Shown in pieces: positions 6,859 through 15,269 of a DNA stretch of 19,762 nucleotides. The notes beneath the pieces were generated by a model that did no database searches, had not been told where the DNA came from, and saw only the letters and a program-made list of their open reading frames with translations. Position numbers and translations under genes: made by a program. Position 1 is the stretch's first letter. Each line of letters begins with the position of its first letter. Source of the stretch: an uncultured Blautia sp. (GTDB lineage Bacteria; Bacillota; Clostridia; Lachnospirales; Lachnospiraceae); the NCBI GenBank assembly GCA_900551075.1, contig URVB01000059.1, forward strand, positions 1 through 19,762, read 5' to 3'.

Positions 6859-8574
6859 ATGCCCAGAAAATCGTTTATCAAAAAAATTTCGCGGTTATCA
6901 AAAATTCAGATTGTGTCTGTTTTGGCGTTAATGATTGCTTTGCTGGTTGTCACTTATCTGGCTGCCGAGAAAGAAATGAAGGAAACCAACAGAAGCCTTC
7001 TGTCGATTTATGAGGTGCAGCTGGAAGACCGTTTGTCAGAGATGAATAATCTTCTGACAAAGTTTCTGTACAATAATGGAAATCTTCTTTTGCTTGAGAG
7101 TGATGATGAGAATGTTCGTCATTATGCGTCACTGGAATTGCGAGAGACAATGAAAAATTTAGTGAACACTGACGATTGTGCTGAGGCAATGGTTGTGGCA
7201 GTCGCAGAAAACGATATTTGTCTTGATGTAGTAAATATAGATGTGCAATACCGGGAATGGGAAGCAGTACGAAAGTTTTTTATCCTGCTTGTACAGGAAG
7301 GAGAAGAATCGTCTGCGGGCTGGTACGTCCGTGAAATTGAGGGAAAGGAGTATTTATGCAGGATTTTGTGTTGGAAACACAGGGTAGTGTCTGCGCTCCT
7401 TTCTGTAGACAGTTTTCTCGATACATTGCAGAATACAGAACAGCAGAAATACGCAATCTTGTTTACAGATGCAGATGGTATTGTACGTGGAATGACTGGA
7501 CAAGAGCTCTTTCAGGATGGGCTAAAAAAGAATATAGAAACTCTTTTTGGAAGAAATTATGAAGCAGAGTCAACGGAAATAATAGAAGGAATGAAGCTGT
7601 ATCTTGTGGATAAGAAAACAGAGATTTACAGGCAGATTGGTGCAGGTATGATCATTCTGGTATGTGCGGCTTTTATTTTAGCCTTGTTTGCGATGTATTT
7701 TGAGAGAAGCATCCGTTGTGAATTGATCGTTCCTATGAAAGATTTGTCAGACAGTATGAATCAGATCCAACAGGGACAGTATGACTTGCGCATCCAGGAA
7801 ACTGTTTCGAATCAGGAATTTCATATGCTCGTCAGCTCCTTTAATAAGTTGATGAGTGAGATTGTGAATTTGAAAATACAGTATTATGAAAAGAGGTTAG
7901 AGTTGCAGGAGGCTGACCAGAAATATATCAGGCTTCAGTTGCGGCCTCACTTTTTTGTCAATGCAATGACCACAGTCAGCAGCATGAGTATTCAAGGTAA
8001 AAATAAGGAGATAAATACCTACATTAATGCGTTGTCAAAAAATATTCGATATATGTTTAGTGCCGGAATGCATACGGTGACTGTTGCAGAGGAAATCCGC
8101 CATGTAGAGAATTATTTTGAAATGCAGGAATTGAAATATTCGGACTGCGTATTCCATTATATTAACCTGCCGAAAGAACTGGAAAAGTGGCCGATACCGC
8201 AGATGATCATCCATACTGTCATTGAAAATGAATACAAATATGCGATAAAACGAGAAGAAGAACTTGTCATTTTGATCAAAATCAGTCTTGCGGTGAAGGA
8301 TTCGGAAAATATGCTTTTGATTGAGATTGAAGATGACGGAGAGGGTTATCCGGCTGTGATTATTGATGCGATCAATGATTCTTATAAACATCCCGAGCAA
8401 GATGGAACAAGGGTCGGATTATGGAGCATCCGGAGGCTTTTGGAACTAATGTATGACAAAACAGGGCTGTTTGAACTCGACAACGTAGATCCACACGGGG
8501 CCATGACCAGAATTTACATTCCGGAGAAAGCAGTGAACGAAGTGCAGTCAGACATTTTAGGAGAAGGCATATGA
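6859..8574 (+). CDS. Sensor histidine kinase, YesM/LytS type
   Basis: The product is a 571-residue membrane kinase. A first membrane segment lies near residues 16-36 (VSVLALMIALLVVTYLA). An extracytoplasmic sensor of about 220 residues is followed by a second segment near 264-283 and a HAMP linker (MKDLSDSMNQIQQGQYDLRI). The His-kinase box reads QLRPHFFVNAMTTVSSM, with the phosphorylated His at about 364. The ATPase part keeps an N-box (ENEYKYA), a G1 box (EIEDDGEGYP) and a G2-like VGLWSIRRLLELMYD. ATG 6859 is chosen because AAGGA sits 8 bp upstream; earlier in-frame starts overlap the inverted repeat. The stop overlaps the next ATG by 4 bp, so kinase and regulator are translationally coupled. 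By context it senses a sugar for the operon that follows. Confidence 0.9.
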   Translation: MPRKSFIKKISRLSKIQIVSVLALMIALLVVTYLAAEKEMKETNRSLLSIYEVQLEDRLSEMNNLLTKFLYNNGNLLLLESDDENVRHYASLELRETMKNLVNTDDCAEAMVVAVAENDICLDVVNIDVQYREWEAVRKFFILLVQEGEESSAGWYVREIEGKEYLCRILCWKHRVVSALLSVDSFLDTLQNTEQQKYAILFTDADGIVRGMTGQELFQDGLKKNIETLFGRNYEAESTEIIEGMKLYLVDKKTEIYRQIGAGMIILVCAAFILALFAMYFERSIRCELIVPMKDLSDSMNQIQQGQYDLRIQETVSNQEFHMLVSSFNKLMSEIVNLKIQYYEKRLELQEADQKYIRLQLRPHFFVNAMTTVSSMSIQGKNKEINTYINALSKNIRYMFSAGMHTVTVAEEIRHVENYFEMQELKYSDCVFHYINLPKELEKWPIPQMIIHTVIENEYKYAIKREEELVILIKISLAVKDSENMLLIEIEDDGEGYPAVIIDAINDSYKHPEQDGTRVGLWSIRRLLELMYDKTGLFELDNVDPHGAMTRIYIPEKAVNEVQSDILGEGI

Positions 8575-10157
8575 GAATACTGATCGTAGATGATGATACA
8601 GAGATTGTAGAAGTAATCAGAACCGCAATTCGATGGGAACGGCTCGGCATAACCGAAGTATTGACTGCATATGATGCATACACAGCGAGACGGCATATTC
8701 AGAAAAAGAATGTTGATATTATTATCAGTGATATTGAAATGCCCGGAGAATCGGGGCTTGAGTTTCTGCAGTGGTACAGGGAGGAAGGCTACACAGAACC
8801 TGTTATTTTGCTGACAGGTTTTGAGAGCTTCTCTTATGCAACGAGAGCATTGAAATTACAGGCAGCAGATTATCTGTTAAAGCCCTTTGATGTTGAGATT
8901 ATGGAGCTGATTCTTGAGAAGAATCTTCGGAGCCTTGAAAAAGAACGCGCCAGAGCACAACACGAAAAATATCCCAGATGGGTACTGGATAACAAAGCAG
9001 AATTGAAGCTTTCTTTTTTGGACGGCGTCTTTGGCGGACGGATTTCGTCAGAAGAGGAGGCGCTTCGACAGAATATGCAGATCCGCGGCTTGAACATCGA
9101 TATGGAGAAAAACTATCGTCTTGTCGTAACCCAGGTATTGAATCAGGAGCAGGATTTGGATCAGTATGGCAGGGAAATGTTACAGTTTATCCTGAAGAAC
9201 TATGCCGGTGAGATGCTGGAATGGGAGAAGGACTATAAAAATGATAATACTCTTTTGTATGAAAGGTCTTCCAGTTATCTTTTGGTAAGTGTGTTTGAGA
9301 ATTTGCCGGAATATGTGCTGAAGGACCGATGTGCGCGCTTTATCAAACACAGTGGCAAAACTTTAAATGCTATGCTCACTTGTTGCATCAGTAACCCATG
9401 TAAAATGATGGAATTTCGGGATACTTACCTTCGTCTGGCGGAAATTCAGGAAAAAAATGTGGTTTTCTGCGGGGAAACATTTACCGAAGAGCAGGCCAGG
9501 AAAAACAACTCTGACGTCTCGCTTTCCCTAAGGCAGGAAGAAATCACAAAATATCTGGAGCAGCATGATAAAAAGGGGATGTTGGGATATCTGAAGCAGG
9601 AGCTGGATTACCGAATTCAACTTCAGGCATTGGATGAACGCACGCTCAAGATATTCCGGTTGGAGATACAGCAGGCCGTGTACGGATATCTTACAAATCA
9701 TGGAATTCGTATTTCACAGTTAATGGAGAGTGAACTATCTATTCAGATGACAAAAAAAGCAGAACAGTCTGTGGTGGATCTGATGCGATGGATGAATTAT
9801 TTTATTCAAACTGTCTTTGATCATGAAAACCAGATGCAGCATAGCTACACGATTATTGAAAAAATAGATACATATATCCATGAGCATTATATGGAAGATA
9901 TCGGAAGGAATGAGATTGCAGCAGAGTTTTATCTTGTCCCGGTATATGTGGCGCGCCTGTATAAGCAAAAGACAGGAAAGAAGCTAAAGGATGCGATCAA
10001 CGAGTATCGTCTGGTTAAGGCGAAAAGATTGTTGGACAGCACGGAGATGCTGGTATCGGATATTGCAGTAGAAGTGGGATTCGATAATGTATCTTATTTT
10101 ACAACGTTGTTTAAGAAAAGCTTTGGAGTTTCGCCGAATGAATATCGAAGAAAGTGA
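8571..10157 (+). CDS. Response regulator, REC plus AraC-type DNA-binding domain (YesN-like)
   Basis: The 528-residue cytoplasmic regulator has a receiver domain at residues 1-120 with the acidic pair in ILIVDDDTE, the phosphoacceptor Asp54 in IISDIEMPG, Thr in ILLTGF and Lys104 in LLKPFD. A long unclassified middle section (about 125-420) follows. The C-terminal ~100 residues hold the AraC helix-turn-helix pair: IGRNEIAAEFYLVPVYVARL and VSDIAVEVGFDNVSYFTTLF, ending in FGVSPNEYRRK. It is the partner of the overlapping upstream kinase. The next promoter, 80 bp downstream, has a strong -10 but no -35, as expected for a target activated by this protein; that link is inferred. Confidence 0.92.
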   Translation: MRILIVDDDTEIVEVIRTAIRWERLGITEVLTAYDAYTARRHIQKKNVDIIISDIEMPGESGLEFLQWYREEGYTEPVILLTGFESFSYATRALKLQAADYLLKPFDVEIMELILEKNLRSLEKERARAQHEKYPRWVLDNKAELKLSFLDGVFGGRISSEEEALRQNMQIRGLNIDMEKNYRLVVTQVLNQEQDLDQYGREMLQFILKNYAGEMLEWEKDYKNDNTLLYERSSSYLLVSVFENLPEYVLKDRCARFIKHSGKTLNAMLTCCISNPCKMMEFRDTYLRLAEIQEKNVVFCGETFTEEQARKNNSDVSLSLRQEEITKYLEQHDKKGMLGYLKQELDYRIQLQALDERTLKIFRLEIQQAVYGYLTNHGIRISQLMESELSIQMTKKAEQSVVDLMRWMNYFIQTVFDHENQMQHSYTIIEKIDTYIHEHYMEDIGRNEIAAEFYLVPVYVARLYKQKTGKKLKDAINEYRLVKAKRLLDSTEMLVSDIAVEVGFDNVSYFTTLFKKSFGVSPNEYRRK

Positions 10158-10161
10158 TGGG

Positions 10162-10190
10162 TGCCGTTGTTCTGACGGCATTCTTTCATT
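10162..10190 (+). terminator. Weak intrinsic terminator after the response regulator
   Basis: The stem TGCCGT/ACGGCA (10162-10167 with 10175-10180) is followed by the T-rich TTCTTTCATTTTT. The interrupted T-tract suggests partial termination. It separates the two-component operon from the catabolic operon. Confidence 0.5.
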
Positions 10191-10211
10191 TTTGAAAAGA
10201 AAAGTTCCATT

Positions 10212-10246
10212 TTTGCAAGAAAACCATGCAAAGTATCTGGTATAAT
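10212..10246 (+). promoter_or_regulatory. Promoter of the glycan operon, extended -10 with no -35
   Basis: TATAAT (10241-10246) preceded by TGG is a strong extended -10. The -35 position (10218-10223) reads AGAAAA, which does not match consensus. The inverted pair TTTGCA (10212-10217) and TGCAAA (10227-10232) lies over the -35 region and is a candidate activator site. The pattern fits positive control by the upstream AraC-type response regulator (inference). Confidence 0.55.
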
Positions 10247-10283
10247 TGAGACACGAATAATATTGGGTGGAGGAGAGGTGCCA

Positions 10284-10679
10284 ATGAAGGAAGTACTGAC
10301 CTTTTCGATAGATATTATAGATATCTGTGAGGTAAAAGGAGCATCGGCAGTAGCAGCAATGATACTGTTTACCGGCACCGCTGACTGTAAGAATTTTCAA
10401 GGAAGAATCTTGCCGGGTGGTGTTGATACACAAAAAGAATGGTATGGGTCCGCAAGGACGCTTTCTGCAAGATACATATTGGAGGGAATAGATTGTGGCG
10501 GACAGGCCTGCAGGATTTTTGTAGAAAATAATGGGACTGTTGGTACAGACATTGAGTTAAAAATTACACCGAAAATCATTACTGACAGCAAAGCCCTTGC
10601 CTGGATGGAGAAGGCACATTTGTCCGGAACGGTTGTGCCTAAAGAGGGCGGTGTGATCATACATATCTTTGATGAATAG
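10284..10679 (+). CDS. DUF3237-like protein
   Basis: This small 131-residue protein has no signal peptide. The centre reads FTGTADCKNFQGRILPGGVD, followed by SARYILEGIDCGG and IFVENNGTVG. This matches the conserved pattern of the DUF3237 family (GTFEGP..G.vlPGGaD, then an RY/L..DDG strand and a neG turn), a beta-barrel family of unproven function. ATG 10284 is chosen because GGAGAGG lies immediately upstream; an earlier in-frame start lacks this. It is the first gene of the operon, 31 bp ahead of the esterase start, so it probably acts on or senses the same substrate. No catalytic residues can be named. Confidence 0.65.
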   Translation: MKEVLTFSIDIIDICEVKGASAVAAMILFTGTADCKNFQGRILPGGVDTQKEWYGSARTLSARYILEGIDCGGQACRIFVENNGTVGTDIELKITPKIITDSKALAWMEKAHLSGTVVPKEGGVIIHIFDE

Positions 10680-10710
10680 TCAATGATATCTATTGAGGAG
10701 GGAAATGGGG

Positions 10711-11901
10711 ATGGAATGGAAAACAAGCTGGAGTTATCTTCCGGTAGATTATGAGACGTCGATCGGTACAATAGAAAATATCACGCAGAGAACTGTTTTC
10801 TGGAATAATCTTTCAGGAAAAAAAGTGAGGATTCTTTTTTCAAATCGCTTTGGGAAGGAACCGTTGATACTGACTCATGTGGTTTTCGGAACAAAAAAAC
10901 ATGATGGTGGAGAAGTATTACAACATGAAACGGTGACTTTTGCCGGAAATCAGAAAATCTATATGGCTCCGGGCGAAGAGTTTTACAGTGACGAAATAGG
11001 TATAAATGTGGAACCGGATATGGATCTGGTGCTCTCCGTATATTTAGAGGAAAAGACAAATGTCCAGTCGGCGTGTTCTACCTGGGCGGCAAAGAGCTGG
11101 CATACTGTTTACGGATGCGATGGGGATTTTACGATAACAGATATAGCTGACGCAAAAGAAAGCAGAGAGATCTATCCGTATGTAGAAGCGGATGTGAACA
11201 AAGCGAACATTCTTGTGGGCATATGTAAAATTGATGTTTATACGGATAAGAAGGTGGAAACCACAGTGTTGTTCGGAGATTCCATCACCCACATGTCCTA
11301 TTTTGCAGATGCACTCATGCAGAGGCTGTTTCAGAGATGTCCGGGTTCGATCACTGTAATCAACAGAGGAATTGGCGGAAACAGGATTCTTCATGATGCA
11401 ACGTATGTGGAAGATATTCCCGGCAATGGCAGTGTGTTTGGACCTGCAGGGGCAGTCCGATTTGAAAACGATGCGTTTGACTGTGGGATACCGGACAAGA
11501 TTGTATTGCTGGAAGGTGTCAATGATATGATGCATCCGGAATAATTCGGACAGCCGGACGAAGCAGTTACTGCAGAAGAACTGGAAGATGCTGTAAAGAA
11601 TATGATTGGATTAGCACACGATAAAGGCAGTAAAATCTGGCTCGGAACAGTCATGCCGTTTCATGATGATGAACAGCCATTATGCCCGAACGGAGAAAAA
11701 GTGTGGGCTGAATATAATCAATGGATCCGGGGGCAGAAACTGGCGGATGGGATTGTTGATTTCGCCTGTGTGGCTGCAGATGAAAACAGACCAAATTATA
11801 TGAAGGCAGGTCTTCACATCGGTGACGGGCTTCATCCCGGAGAAGAGGGCGGACGTCTGATGGCAGAGGAAACTTTGCGTGTGGTCTTTGGAGAGGAGTG
11901 A
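10711..11901 (+). pseudogene. SGNH/GDSL hydrolase (carbohydrate esterase), interrupted by in-frame TAA
   Basis: The frame from ATG 10711 (GAGGAGGG 8 bp upstream) is open for 277 codons, meets TAA at 11542-11544, and then continues in the same frame to 11901. An N-terminal beta-rich domain of about 180 residues precedes the SGNH fold. Block I is FGDSITHMS with nucleophile Ser191, block II is GIGGNRI, and block III is EGVNDM. All of these lie before the stop. Block V, GDGLHPG, with catalytic Asp372 and His375, lies after it. The truncated product would therefore lack the Asp-His pair and be inactive. A CAA-to-TAA change in PE-Q-FGQPDE would explain the lesion; a base error is equally possible. 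The family removes acetyl or other acyl groups from sugars. There is no signal peptide, so the site of action is cytoplasmic. Confidence 0.85.
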
Positions 11902-11908
11902 AAATGGA

Positions 11909-12796
11909 ATGAGTATAAAATTCTTACAAATGAGGCTCCCGCAAGGCAGGAAGAAAGCGTTTACAATCAGTTATGATGATGGGGTGCGACAGGATCAGAG
12001 GTTGTTAGATCTCATGAAGAAGTATGGGATTCGTGGAACTTTTAATCTGAATTCCGGATTGCTCGGGCGAAAAGAAATGGCCGTCATCGACGGATTTGAA
12101 ACAGACATTTCTACATTTGAGGCAGATGAAATCCGTGAGATGTATCAGGGACAGGAGATAGCCTGCCATGCCCTTACCCACATGAGCCTTGCAGGAACTC
12201 CCACAGCCCTCATAAGCTGGCAGATCATAGAAGACAGGAAAAATCTGGAGTCTTTGACGGACGGACTTGTACAGGGCTTTGCATATCCCTTCGGAACGTA
12301 TGACGATGCCGTAAAGTCCACACTGCAGGCTTGTGGGATTTACTATGCGAGAACAGTGAACAGCACAGGGATCTTTGACTTTCCAAAAGATTATCTGGAA
12401 TGGCAACCGACCTGTCATCACAACGATAAGAATCTGAAGAAGCTTCTGGAGACGTTTTGTCGGGACGAAAGGCTTTGGGGAGAACCGCAGCTGTTTTATC
12501 TGTGGGGACATGCATACGAATTTGACCAAAGAGACAACTGGGAGATGATAGAAGAAGCATTTTCCTACGTGGTGCGGTATAAAGATGACATTTGGATGGC
12601 GACTAACGGCGAGATCTACGATTATGTGAAAGCATATGAGAATCTGCAGTTTTCAGCGGATGGAAGTAAGGTCTATAATCCGGGGCTCCTTGATGTCTGG
12701 ATTGGAGTGGATCAGGATAGTATTGAGGTGCCGGGAGGCGCTATGATAACAATTCAATCAAAGGAGGAAAACAATCATGGCAATTTTTCAGGGTAA
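11909..12796 (+). CDS. Polysaccharide deacetylase family protein (CE4, NodB-like)
   Basis: This 295-residue protein has the NodB catalytic motifs. Motif 1 is TISYDDG with the Asp pair at residues 23-24. Motif 2 is ACHALTHMSL with metal ligands His87 and His91. Motif 3 is FAYPFGTYDD, and a late motif is LWGHAYEFD. CE4 enzymes are metal-dependent N- or O-deacetylases of chitin, peptidoglycan and xylan. No signal peptide is seen, which points to intracellular processing of imported oligosaccharides rather than cell-wall editing. ATG 11909 follows AGGAG by 10 bp and starts 7 bp after the esterase stop. The 3' end overlaps the next gene by 20 bp, indicating coupled translation. A C-terminal extension of about 60 residues after the deacetylase core (LLDVWIGVDQDSIEVPGG) may be a small beta domain. 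Confidence 0.88.
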   Translation: MSIKFLQMRLPQGRKKAFTISYDDGVRQDQRLLDLMKKYGIRGTFNLNSGLLGRKEMAVIDGFETDISTFEADEIREMYQGQEIACHALTHMSLAGTPTALISWQIIEDRKNLESLTDGLVQGFAYPFGTYDDAVKSTLQACGIYYARTVNSTGIFDFPKDYLEWQPTCHHNDKNLKKLLETFCRDERLWGEPQLFYLWGHAYEFDQRDNWEMIEEAFSYVVRYKDDIWMATNGEIYDYVKAYENLQFSADGSKVYNPGLLDVWIGVDQDSIEVPGGAMITIQSKEENNHGNFSG

Positions 12797-13574
12797 CTTT
12801 TTTTCACAGGTAATTCAAAGACAGACCATGTTTCAGGTGGCACTGCCCAATGATCTGCCTCCGATTATGACGAAACTGAATCCTCATTATAAACGCCGGA
12901 TGAAAACCCTGTATCTGTTACATGGGTTTTCCGGAAATTGTCTGGACTGGTTGACGGGATCATGCGTGAATGATCTGGCAGGGGCATACAATCTGGCAGT
13001 CGTGATGGCTGGCGGGGATAACAGTTTTTATCTGAACAGCAAAGGGACCGGGAACGCATATGAAACATTTGTCGGGAAGGAGATTGTGGAATATACCAGA
13101 GGCACATTCGGGCTTTCGGACAAAAAAGAAGATACGTTTATAGGGGGGCTTTCCATGGGCGGATTTGGAGCAATTCATACCGGCCTATGTTATCCGCAAA
13201 CTTTTGGGAAAATGTTTGGCCTTTCTTCGGCATTGATCATCCATGACATTGAGGGAATGAAACCCGGAGAAAGCAACGGGGTTGCAGATTATGATTATTA
13301 TGAACGGATTTTTGGTGATCTCGATCATCTTGATGAGAGTATGAACAATCCGGAAGCAGTCATTCGCAAAAGATTAAAAGCGGGCGAAAAGATTCAGCCG
13401 ATCTTTATGGCATGTGGAGCGGAAGACTTTTTGATTGAGCATAACCGCTCTTTTAGAGATTTTCTGAAAAAACAATCTGTAGAGGTGACGTATAGGGAAA
13501 GCCCAGGGACCCATGAATGGAAATTCTGGAACGAATATCTGGAACCTGCGATTCAATGGCTTCTAAACGAATAG
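12777..13574 (+). CDS. Alpha/beta-hydrolase esterase (CE1 / esterase D-like)
   Basis: The 265-residue protein belongs to the S-formylglutathione hydrolase/feruloyl and acetylxylan esterase type of alpha/beta hydrolases. It contains the oxyanion region TLYLLHGFSGN, the nucleophile elbow GGLSMGG with Ser126, the acid Asp217 in CGAEDF and the base His246 in GTHEW. No signal peptide is present. GGAGG 8 bp upstream supports ATG 12777, inside the end of the deacetylase gene. Together with the two preceding genes it makes a run of three mechanistically different deacylases. The ester cleaved (acetyl, feruloyl or other) cannot be told from sequence. Confidence 0.88.
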   Translation: MAIFQGNFFSQVIQRQTMFQVALPNDLPPIMTKLNPHYKRRMKTLYLLHGFSGNCLDWLTGSCVNDLAGAYNLAVVMAGGDNSFYLNSKGTGNAYETFVGKEIVEYTRGTFGLSDKKEDTFIGGLSMGGFGAIHTGLCYPQTFGKMFGLSSALIIHDIEGMKPGESNGVADYDYYERIFGDLDHLDESMNNPEAVIRKRLKAGEKIQPIFMACGAEDFLIEHNRSFRDFLKKQSVEVTYRESPGTHEWKFWNEYLEPAIQWLLNE

Positions 13575-13621
13575 GCGCAATGATAAAACCAGTGACGATA
13601 CAGGAGGTTTTGTTTTTAAAA

Positions 13622-13638
13622 GAAAAGGTATCCTTTTC
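13622..13638. promoter_or_regulatory. Palindrome ahead of the binding-protein gene
   Basis: GAAAAGG-TAT-CCTTTTC is a perfect 7-bp inverted repeat with a 3-bp centre in the 126-bp gap before the solute-binding protein, the largest gap inside the operon. It may be an operator or an RNA hairpin that lets the transporter be expressed separately. No convincing promoter was found here. Confidence 0.4.
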
Positions 13639-13700
13639 AAAAGAAAGGAAAATAATTATTTGTTATGATGACATCAGAAAAAAGAAGGGAGATTTTATTC

Positions 13701-15197
13701 ATGAAATTAAAAAAAGTAATTGCAACTGTGATGGCATCATCCATGATAGTCGGGCTCATGGCAGCGACAGGCATGAGTGTATCAGCAGAAGATTACGATG
13801 AAGTGGTATTTGCCTATGCAACATTCAATAACATTCCGGCTGAGGAAGACCTGGATGCTGTAGAAGAGGCTCTGAATGAGATTACACGTGAAAAAATCGG
13901 GGCGGAGATTACATTAAAACCTGTCGGAATTGCGGATTATTCCAGTTCCATAAGCCTTTCCTTACAGGCAGGCGAAAAAATTGACTGTTTCCAGTCTCTG
14001 GGCGATTTCAACAACTGCGTGGCAATGGGAATGGCGTATGACATTACATCCCTGATGGATGAATGTGCTCCGGAAACAAAAGAACTGATCGGTGACGAAT
14101 GGCTGGCAGCCTGCTCAAAGGACGGAAGTCTTTACGGAATCCCGACCTATAAACCGATTGCACTGACACCAATGGTGGTTTACCGCTCGGATATTGCGGA
14201 AGAACTTGGCATTGACATGAGCACCGTAAATAAAGTGGAAGATCTGACGGACGTCCTTCGTAAAGTCAAGGAAGGCAAAACGGATATGACGCCGCTTGCG
14301 CCGGTACAGGCCGGAACGCTTGGCCTGATGCTTACCATTGGTGAAGTGGACTGGCTGACAGACGATTACTACGAGCCGAAGGGCGTTCTCCTGGGAGATG
14401 ACATGACCGTCACCGATTTATATTCTTCCGACGTATTTAAGGAAAAATGCGACTTGGCAAGAACCTGGAACAGTGAAGGACTCGTTATGCAGGATGCGGC
14501 TACAACAACCAGTATGGCAGCCGAGTTGATGGCATCCGGAAATTATTTCTGTTACATTGCTTCTTACAGCTATCCGGAAGCAGATACGGCGAACTCTCTG
14601 ATGGCACAGTGCGGTGGATTACCGCTTGGAGCAAAAATGATCGGCAGCGCGTATCTTTCCACAGGGGATATCAACGTACTTACCTGGATGGTTGCCAGCA
14701 ACAGTGAGGTTCCGGAAGCGGCAGTAAAATTCCTGAACCTTACCATGACGGATGTTGATGTGATCAATCTTATCATCAACGGCGTGGAAGGAAGAGACTA
14801 TGTGAAGAACGATGACGGAACCATCTCTTACCCGGAGGGCGAAGACGCATCTACCGTACCGTATACGGCTCAGCTCAGCTGTGGAACGCTCGGAAACTTC
14901 TTCTTAATGTATCAGCCGGAGGGAACAAATTTGGAGTCTCTTGATTGGGAGTTAGAGCAGAATAAGACGGCAAAGACATCCCCGGCAATGGGATTCACCT
15001 TTGATTCCAGCAAGTTGAAAACGCAGTACACAGCTGTATCAAACGTGATTAAGCAATATCTGCCCGGCTTATCGTGTGGCAGTGTGGACCCGGAAACCGA
15101 ACTGCCCAAATTTACGAAAGCCCTTTACGGATCGGGATATCAGGAAATCCTCGATGAAAAACAGTCACAGTTGGATGCATGGGTAGCTGAAAAATAA
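13701..15197 (+). CDS. Extracellular sugar-binding protein of an ABC transporter (family 1)
   Basis: The 498-residue exported binding protein feeds the two permeases downstream. The N-terminus MKLKKVIATVMASSMIVGLM is a classical Sec signal with probable cleavage after SVSA, before EDYDEVVF. The mature part has the family features ITREKIGAEITLKPVGIAD, QAGEKIDCFQSLGDFNNCVA and LYGIPTYKPIALTPMVVYR, as in LplA-type binding proteins that act with LplB/LplC permeases. Unlike most Gram-positive binding proteins it has no lipobox cysteine, so it should not be lipid-anchored. GGGAG 8 bp upstream supports ATG 13701 over an in-frame ATG at 13665. The ligand is unknown; the operon points to a plant or host-type oligosaccharide. 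Confidence 0.9.
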   Translation: MKLKKVIATVMASSMIVGLMAATGMSVSAEDYDEVVFAYATFNNIPAEEDLDAVEEALNEITREKIGAEITLKPVGIADYSSSISLSLQAGEKIDCFQSLGDFNNCVAMGMAYDITSLMDECAPETKELIGDEWLAACSKDGSLYGIPTYKPIALTPMVVYRSDIAEELGIDMSTVNKVEDLTDVLRKVKEGKTDMTPLAPVQAGTLGLMLTIGEVDWLTDDYYEPKGVLLGDDMTVTDLYSSDVFKEKCDLARTWNSEGLVMQDAATTTSMAAELMASGNYFCYIASYSYPEADTANSLMAQCGGLPLGAKMIGSAYLSTGDINVLTWMVASNSEVPEAAVKFLNLTMTDVDVINLIINGVEGRDYVKNDDGTISYPEGEDASTVPYTAQLSCGTLGNFFLMYQPEGTNLESLDWELEQNKTAKTSPAMGFTFDSSKLKTQYTAVSNVIKQYLPGLSCGSVDPETELPKFTKALYGSGYQEILDEKQSQLDAWVAEK

Positions 15198-15219
15198 ATC
15201 ATGAGCTGATGGATATTTA

Positions 15220-15255
15220 AGAAATGGCTGTCCGCTTGTTCGGGCAGCCATTTCT
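15220..15255 (+). promoter_or_regulatory. Long mRNA hairpin between binding-protein and permease genes
   Basis: A 15-bp stem AGAAATGGCTGTCCG/CGGGCAGCCATTTCT (one G-U pair) with a CTTGTT loop fills the gap after the binding-protein stop. No T-run follows; instead GGAAAGGG leads into the next start. Such hairpins protect the upstream mRNA or attenuate the downstream genes, giving an excess of binding protein over permeases (inferred). Confidence 0.7.
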
Positions 15256-15269
15256 GGAAAGGGAAAAGA

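Noticed and set aside
13517..13801. Open frame bridging the esterase end and the binding-protein start
   Set aside because: It runs across the signal-peptide coding region in another frame and has no family resemblance.
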